From Pseudomonas sp. Irchel s3h17 (GTDB taxonomy: Bacteria; Pseudomonadota; Gammaproteobacteria; Pseudomonadales; Pseudomonadaceae), in the NCBI RefSeq assembly GCF_900187505.1, contig NZ_FYDL01000003.1, forward strand, positions 248,001-312,000: DNA of 64,000 nt, written 5' to 3'. Positions 58,222 through 64,000 of the stretch are shown here, one piece after another. The notes beneath the pieces are model-generated. The model saw only the letters and a program-made list of their open reading frames with translations. It did no database searches and had not been told where the DNA came from. Position numbers and translations under genes: made by a program. Numbering within the stretch: position 1 is the first letter of the stretch; the number at the start of each line of letters is the position of its first letter.

Positions 58222-58225
<4 letters not shown>
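57353..58225 (+). CDS. braF: Branched-chain amino acid ABC ATPase, LivG/BraF type
   Basis: 290 residues. Walker A GPNGAGKTTVFN, signature LSYGQQRRLEIARA, Walker B IICLDEPAAGLNP, H-loop IEHD. The insert between Walker A and the Q-loop (about 55-105) is typical of LivG. Overlaps braG by four bases. Confidence 0.94.
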
Positions 58226-58938
<713 letters not shown>

Positions 58939-58956
58939 GTCAACGCGGTCATGCAC

Positions 58957-58988
58957 AAGCCCCGACGAGCAATCGTCGGGGCTTTTTC
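58957..58988 (+). terminator. terminator of the bra operon
   Basis: AGCCCCGACGA-GCAA-TCGTCGGGGCT with GNRA-like loop and TTTT. Confidence 0.9.
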
Positions 58989-59035
58989 CGTTTCCGCTCC
59001 CGCGTAGGGGCGATACATGGCCTCAATCATGAAAA

Positions 59036-59523
59036 TGTGGAAAACAATCTTCGAGAGCTGTTAAAGCGCGACATAAAGCCGCTGCAAACAGCTGTTTTTC
59101 CACAGTTTTGACTTGTCCCCGTTTGCTGTGGAACGGGCTGTGGGTAACGTGGGTGCAACTCGTTGCAGGCCTTTATCTACGTGGCTTGCAGGTTGTTGGT
59201 TGTTTTTTGATCAGGTGCTTTTACGCGACCCTGAGCCTGTCTTGTCAACCTTTTTATTGGCAGGCAGTTGCCACCCGAAAGCCTTCGAGCAGCCTGTGGA
59301 TAAGTCTGTGGTTAAACTCTGGAAAGACTGCGCAAAGCAGCGCAATTGCTGGCTTGGCGCTATCGCCTGTCTGACTGGTCGGTCGCGTTAAGCGGGGGAG
59401 GGCGACACGTGGGGCCCGCCGGGTCAAGCAAAAAACTTTTAAATCTGCCCGCAAACCCTTGTGGATAGCGGTGTCCAGGGTTTTGCACTTGCCCCCAAAG
59501 ACTGTGGAAGGGGCTGTGGATAA
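59036..59523. other. non-coding region with a cluster of DnaA boxes
   Basis: Two perfect TGTGGATAA boxes (59295-59303, 59515-59523) and five one-mismatch copies: TGTGGAAAA (59036), TTTTCCACA (59096), TGTGGGTAA (59139), TGTGGTTAA (59307), TGTGGATAG (59460). About 65 bases at 59103-59167 recur in diverged form at 59480-59545 (GTTTTG..CTTG.CCCC ... CTGTGGAA.GGGCTGTGG.TAA). No credible gene lies between 58939 and 59685. It is not next to dnaA, so it is not the usual oriC. Confidence 0.55.
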
Positions 59524-59544
59524 GGTGCGCGCAACCGGCTGTGA

Positions 59545-60453
<909 letters not shown>

Positions 60454-60490
60454 GTGTGGCGAGGAGGCTTGGCCTCCTCATCACGAAGGC

Positions 60491-61624
60491 TCAGCCAAAA
60501 TACTCGGCTAGCCCGCTGTAGCAGGTGGCCAGGTGGTAAGGCGTGGTCGAGGGCATGTCCCGGCGACTGACCGCGCCGCTGGCATCCAGGCATTCGTACC
60601 AGCCTCCGGCATGCAGGAAGCGGTCGGCCAAGGCGTTCAGTTGGCGCAGCCGCGCGGCTTCGCTGCCTGGGCGCAGGGTCAGGGCGCGCAGGTATTCCGC
60701 TTGTGCCCAGATGCGCTGGGTAGCATCGCGAGGCCTGCCACCCTGTTCAAGGTCGAGCATGGCACCCACGGCCCCAGTCTGCGGATCGACTCCCCACTGT
60801 TCGGTGAAGGCGAAGGCGCGGTTCAGGGAGGCATGCAGGGTGGAGCCACGCAGGACTGGCGATGAGTCGAGCAGGAAAAACCATTCGAACTGGTGCCCCG
60901 GCTCAAACCAGTTATCCACAGCCTTGAGCGGCTTCTCCATCATCACCCCGTGCCGCGGGTCGATGAACTGCTGCTGCATGGCCGCGCACAGCGCCGTGAG
61001 TGCCGCCTGGACCGGGGCATCATCGCGTACTGACAGGGTCGCCAGAAACGCTTCGGCCAAGTGCATCAGCGGGTTCTGCAAGGGGCCGGAACCGAGCGAA
61101 GACCAGTCACGGTCGAGGCTGGCTTCGTACAGGCCGTCGTCTGTGGCAAAGCGTTGAGCGAGCACTTCCAGGGCGGCATTGAGCACCGACTCCACCAAGG
61201 GCTCGCGGACCTTGCTCCAGTAGTGGGCGCAGGCAAAGAGGATGAAGGCGTGGGTGTAGAGGTCCTTGCGTTGATCCAGTGGCGCGCCGTGGGGGTCAAT
61301 GCTGTAGAACCAACCGCCATGCTCGGCATCGTGGAAGTGCCGTTGCAACGAGCGAAACAAGGCCGCTGCGCGCGCTTCGGCCGCCGGCACCTCACCGATC
61401 AGGCTGGCGAACAGGTACAGCTGCCGTGCACAGGCCATGGCCCGGTAGCGCTGCGGCGGTAATGGCCGGTGCTCGGCATCCAGGGCCTCATAGGGCAGTG
61501 CCATGTCGCTGTTCCAGCCGGGGCCTTGCCAGAGCGGCACGATCACGTCCCGGAAATGCTGTCGCACGGTGGCAAACAGAGCGGTCAGTTCGGGCTGGGA
61601 GGCAGAGCGGGGAGCATGGGGCAT
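60491..61624 (-). CDS. AGE family epimerase/isomerase
   Basis: 377 residues, N-acylglucosamine 2-epimerase (alpha/alpha six-barrel) family. RAMACARQLYLFASLIGEVP, HDAEHGGWFYSIDPHGAP, KDLYTHAFILFACAHYWS and PGHQFEWFFLLD carry the conserved His/Glu/Trp of the barrel active site. Likely a sugar ketol isomerase (mannose/fructose) or cellobiose epimerase relative; the substrate cannot be settled. Convergent with the SDR gene. Confidence 0.8.
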   Translation of the reverse strand: MPHAPRSASQPELTALFATVRQHFRDVIVPLWQGPGWNSDMALPYEALDAEHRPLPPQRYRAMACARQLYLFASLIGEVPAAEARAAALFRSLQRHFHDAEHGGWFYSIDPHGAPLDQRKDLYTHAFILFACAHYWSKVREPLVESVLNAALEVLAQRFATDDGLYEASLDRDWSSLGSGPLQNPLMHLAEAFLATLSVRDDAPVQAALTALCAAMQQQFIDPRHGVMMEKPLKAVDNWFEPGHQFEWFFLLDSSPVLRGSTLHASLNRAFAFTEQWGVDPQTGAVGAMLDLEQGGRPRDATQRIWAQAEYLRALTLRPGSEAARLRQLNALADRFLHAGGWYECLDASGAVSRRDMPSTTPYHLATCYSGLAEYFG

Positions 61625-61688
61625 TGGCTGGCGTCGTCACGGCAGGAGTGTTTGCGCGACATGGTAGCAGAGGGGCAGGGGGCCGGGG

Positions 61689-61742
61689 GCAAGCTGCAAG
61701 CTTCAAGCGGCAAGCTGCCAGCAAGAGCCGGTCAGCTTGCCG
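61689..61742. repeat. [15 protein letters not shown] intergenic repeat
   Basis: Overlapping GCAAGCTGC/GCAAGCTTC units and an inverted CGGCAAGCTG ... CAGCTTGCCG pair. It lies between the AGE gene and the HupE/UreJ gene and may act as a hairpin after the latter. Confidence 0.5.
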
Positions 61743-61752
61743 CGTGCGGCGC

Positions 61753-62325
61753 TTAGCCGGCGAGCAACCAGGCCCCGGTCGCCGCCGATGCCGCCCCGGC
61801 CATACGAACCAGCGGCGCGGCGGCTTGCGGCAACACCCGCACCACCGCGTAACCTGCGATATGCAAGGCGGCAGTCGCAATGACGAAGCCGATGGCGTAG
61901 GTCCAGGGGCTGGACATGGCCGGCAGCTCCAGGCCATGGGCCACGCCGTGGAACAGGGCAAACAAGGCGGTCGCGCCGACCGCCAGGCTCAGTGGCGGGC
62001 GCACTGCCAAGGCCACGGCCAAACCCAGGGCCAGTACCGAGGCGGCAATCCCGCTTTCCAGTGCCGGCAGGCTCAGGCCTTCAAACCCCAGTAGCCCGCC
62101 CATCAGCAGGGTGCCGACGAAGGTCCCCGGCAGCGCCCAGCGCGCGGCGCCTCGCTGTTGCGCGGCCCACAACCCCACGGCGAGCATTGCCAGCAAATGG
62201 TCCAGGCCACCGATCGGATGGCTGATGCCGGCCAGCAAACCGTTGTCGCCATGACCGGGGTGGGCGAGCGCCAGGGTCGGTGTGAGCAGCAGCGCGGCGG
62301 TGGCAAAAAGACGATGGAGTGTCAT
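61753..62325 (-). CDS. ureJ: HupE/UreJ nickel permease
   Basis: 190 residues. Signal-like N-terminus ending LALA-HPGHGD, then the family nickel signature HPIGGLDH (HX5DH) and six membrane helices. Supplies nickel for urease maturation; sits directly downstream of ureG on the same strand. AAGGAAG ribosome site. Confidence 0.85.
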   Translation of the reverse strand: MTLHRLFATAALLLTPTLALAHPGHGDNGLLAGISHPIGGLDHLLAMLAVGLWAAQQRGAARWALPGTFVGTLLMGGLLGFEGLSLPALESGIAASVLALGLAVALAVRPPLSLAVGATALFALFHGVAHGLELPAMSSPWTYAIGFVIATAALHIAGYAVVRVLPQAAAPLVRMAGAASAATGAWLLAG

Positions 62326-62362
62326 GACTGAGCTTCCTTGTGGAAAAGACGTGTGGATAACT

Positions 62363-62977
62363 TCAGGCTGCGCTCAGCAGTCCCTGGCGCTCGATGAAGG
62401 CGATGATTTCCTCAAGCCCCTGGCCGGTTTTCTGATTGCTGAAGACAAACGGCTTGCCGTTGCGCATGCGCTGGGTGTCGCTGTCCATCATCGACAGCGA
62501 GGCACCGACCAACGGCGCCAGGTCGATCTTGTTGATCACCAGCAGGTCTGATTTGCAGATGCCCGGCCCGCCTTTGCGCGGCAGCTTGTCGCCCGCGGAA
62601 ACATCAATCACGTAGAGGGTCAGGTCCGACAGCTCCGGGCTGAAGGTGGCCGACAGGTTGTCGCCGCCAGACTCCACCAGAATCAGGTCCAGGCCGGGAA
62701 AGCGTCGGTTCAGTTGATCCACCGCCTCAAGGTTGATCGAGGCATCTTCGCGAATCGCCGTGTGCGGGCAGCCGCCGGTTTCCACGCCGATGATCCGCTC
62801 GGGCGCCAGGGCTTGATTGCGCACCAGAAAGTCGGCGTCTTCGCGGGTATAGATATCGTTGGTGACCACCGCCAGGTTGTAGCGCTCGCGCAGCGCCAGG
62901 CACAGGGCCAGGGTCAGCGCGGTTTTCCCGGAACCGACCGGGCCGCCAATGCCGACGCGCAGAGGTTGTGCGTTCAT
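62363..62977 (-). CDS. ureG: Urease accessory GTPase UreG
   Basis: 204 residues. SIMIBI GTPase that delivers nickel with UreF/UreD. P-loop [26 protein letters not shown], the metal site in [17 protein letters not shown] (CPH motif) and NKIDLA. TAGGAG before the ATG. Nine bases separate it from ureF. Confidence 0.97.
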   Translation of the reverse strand: MNAQPLRVGIGGPVGSGKTALTLALCLALRERYNLAVVTNDIYTREDADFLVRNQALAPERIIGVETGGCPHTAIREDASINLEAVDQLNRRFPGLDLILVESGGDNLSATFSPELSDLTLYVIDVSAGDKLPRKGGPGICKSDLLVINKIDLAPLVGASLSMMDSDTQRMRNGKPFVFSNQKTGQGLEEIIAFIERQGLLSAA

Positions 62978-62986
62978 GTGTTTCTC

Positions 62987-63661
62987 CTAGGATCGGAACA
63001 GACGGCTGTACTGGCGCTCATGGGCCATGCACGCCAGGGACAGGCCGAAGGCGGCGCTGCCATAGTGTTTGGGTTCAATGCTTGAAGCGCTCTGCTGAGC
63101 CTGTTGCAGCAGCGGTAGCAGTTCGCTGGTCAGCCGTTGCGCCGCTTGTTGGCCCAACGGCAGGGTTTTCATCAGTACTGCCAGTTGATTCTCCAGCCAG
63201 CTCCAGAGCCAGGCGGCCAGGGCATCTTGCGGGCTGATCTGCCAGGCGCGGGCGGCCAGTGCCCAGCCCAGGGCCAGGTGCGGTTCGGGGTGATGTTCGA
63301 GGAAGTGGCGCGCGGCCTGATCCAGTTCCGGCAAACCGTTGAGCAGTTGCTGCAGGGAATACCCCATCTGCCGGCTTTCCTGATGCAGCTCGCGGGTTTC
63401 CCGGCTGGCGCGATGTTCCTCGCAGCGTTGCGACAACTGCGCCCAGTCCTGCTCGGCCGCGGCGAGGCAATGGGCGAGCAACAGCGGCGCTTCGAAGCGC
63501 GCGAGGTTGAGCAGCAACTGGTCGCTGATCCAGCGCTTGGCCGATAGTGGGTCGCTGACGCGGCCGTTTTCCACCGCCATTTCCAGGCCCTGGGAATAGC
63601 TGTAGCCACCGATCGGCAGCTGCGGGCTGGCCAGGCGCAGCAACGCCCAGGCCGGATTCAC
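62987..63661 (-). CDS. ureF: Urease accessory protein UreF
   Basis: 224 residues, all-helical. LLRLASPQLPIGGYSYSQGL start and LACMAHERQYSRLFRS end are typical. Acts as the fidelity factor/GAP for UreG in the pre-activation complex. GTG start overlapping the ureE stop by four bases (GTGA). Confidence 0.94.
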   Translation of the reverse strand: MNPAWALLRLASPQLPIGGYSYSQGLEMAVENGRVSDPLSAKRWISDQLLLNLARFEAPLLLAHCLAAAEQDWAQLSQRCEEHRASRETRELHQESRQMGYSLQQLLNGLPELDQAARHFLEHHPEPHLALGWALAARAWQISPQDALAAWLWSWLENQLAVLMKTLPLGQQAAQRLTSELLPLLQQAQQSASSIEPKHYGSAAFGLSLACMAHERQYSRLFRS

Positions 63662-64000
63662 GGGCGCACGCCAAACTGATGGAGCCTGGGCGCATAGTTG
63701 AACGCCTCGTCGCCATGGCGCGAATGATGATGGCCGCCGCCATAGGCACCGTGCTCCGGCTGGAACGGCGCTTCGATGGGGTCTGCCCTGGCGCCCAGTT
63801 GTTCGAGCATGGCCTTGAGAACGTAGTCATCGAGCAGGCGCAGCCAGCCGTCACCCACTTGCAGGGCCACATGGCGATTACCCAGGTGGTAGGCGGCGCG
63901 GGTCAGTTCGAAGGCGTTGGCGCAGGTGACATGCAGCAGTTGTTCGGGGCGGGCGCAGACGCGCACGATGCGGCCGTCTTCGGCTTCCAGGCATTCGCCG
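63658..64000 (-). CDS. ureE: Urease accessory nickel chaperone UreE, 3' part (cut by window end)
   Basis: About the last 113 codons; the frame is open to the window edge so the start lies beyond 64000. VRVCARPEQLLHVTCANAFE, YHLGNRHVALQVGDGWLRLL and DYVLKAMLEQLGA form the C-terminal nickel-binding domain (GNRHV His). A His-rich tail GGGHHHSRHGDE near the end adds nickel sites. First of the ureE-ureF-ureG-ureJ string here. Confidence 0.94.
   Translation of the reverse strand, partial: GECLEAEDGRIVRVCARPEQLLHVTCANAFELTRAAYHLGNRHVALQVGDGWLRLLDDYVLKAMLEQLGARADPIEAPFQPEHGAYGGGHHHSRHGDEAFNYAPRLHQFGVRP

Overview
This is a chromosomal window from a Pseudomonas of the fluorescens group. The evidence is the gene order (serB-psd-rhdA-motAB-rsgA-orn-queG-nnrD-tsaE-amiB-mutL-miaA-hfq-hflXKC-hisZ-purA, tRNA-Leu x2-rnr-rlmB-rpsFR-rplI-dnaB, azurin-nadE-pncB), which is the conserved Pseudomonas core order; high GC; many REP/REPIN palindromes of the GTGGCGAGGGAGCTTGCTC type; and an amaB/amaA pipecolate locus of the P. 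putida/fluorescens kind.

Layout. 1-9.4 kb: 3' part of parC, a PqiC-type lipoprotein, a HAMP membrane protein with a degenerate cyclase-like domain, serB, the rhdA-psd pair and an HDOD protein. 9.5-11.4 kb: motAB stator. 11.4-13.3 kb: an accessory three-gene operon, TIR - caspase-like protease - TIR, wedged between motB and rsgA. It is a strong candidate for a Thoeris-like anti-phage system of the TIR-caspase type and is the main find. 13.5-31.5 kb: housekeeping block (rsgA, orn, a TRIC-type channel, queG, a shortened nnrD, tsaE, amiB, mutL, miaA, hfq, hflX, hflK, hflC, hisZ, purA) and a chemoreceptor. 31.5-34.2 kb: iron-type ABC permease and binding protein with a candidate Fur box. 34.3-34.8 kb: two tandem tRNA-Leu(CAG) genes, each with its own promoter and terminator. 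34.9-44.8 kb: rnr-rlmB, rpsF-rpsR-DUF2232-rplI, dnaB and a YgiQ radical SAM protein. 45-49.2 kb: small conserved protein, LOG-family protein, azurin, and the nadE/pncB NAD salvage pair. 49.4-53.5 kb: LysR regulator divergent from amaB-amaA (lysine/pipecolate catabolism). 53.5-58.9 kb: branched-chain amino acid ABC transporter with a near-perfect sigma-54 promoter. 58.9-59.7 kb: non-coding region rich in DnaA boxes. 59.7-64 kb: SDR, AGE-family epimerase, then ureE(partial)-ureF-ureG and a HupE/UreJ nickel permease on the minus strand.

The second notable find is in non-coding DNA. Two REPIN-carrying elements (2458-2679 and 46824-46999) share 17-bp terminal inverted repeats (consensus YAATGCYGNTCAGTTAA or close to it). 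Each is flanked by an 11-bp direct repeat. In both cases the 11 bp are exactly the apex (3 bp stem + 5 nt loop + 3 bp stem) of a Rho-independent terminator that becomes perfect when the element and one repeat copy are removed. This looks like a non-autonomous mobile element family that targets terminator hairpins.

Other points: the NnrE epimerase domain normally fused to NnrD is absent, apparently by in-frame deletion; and a phased GGTTGCA repeat series lies upstream of the sigma-54 promoter.
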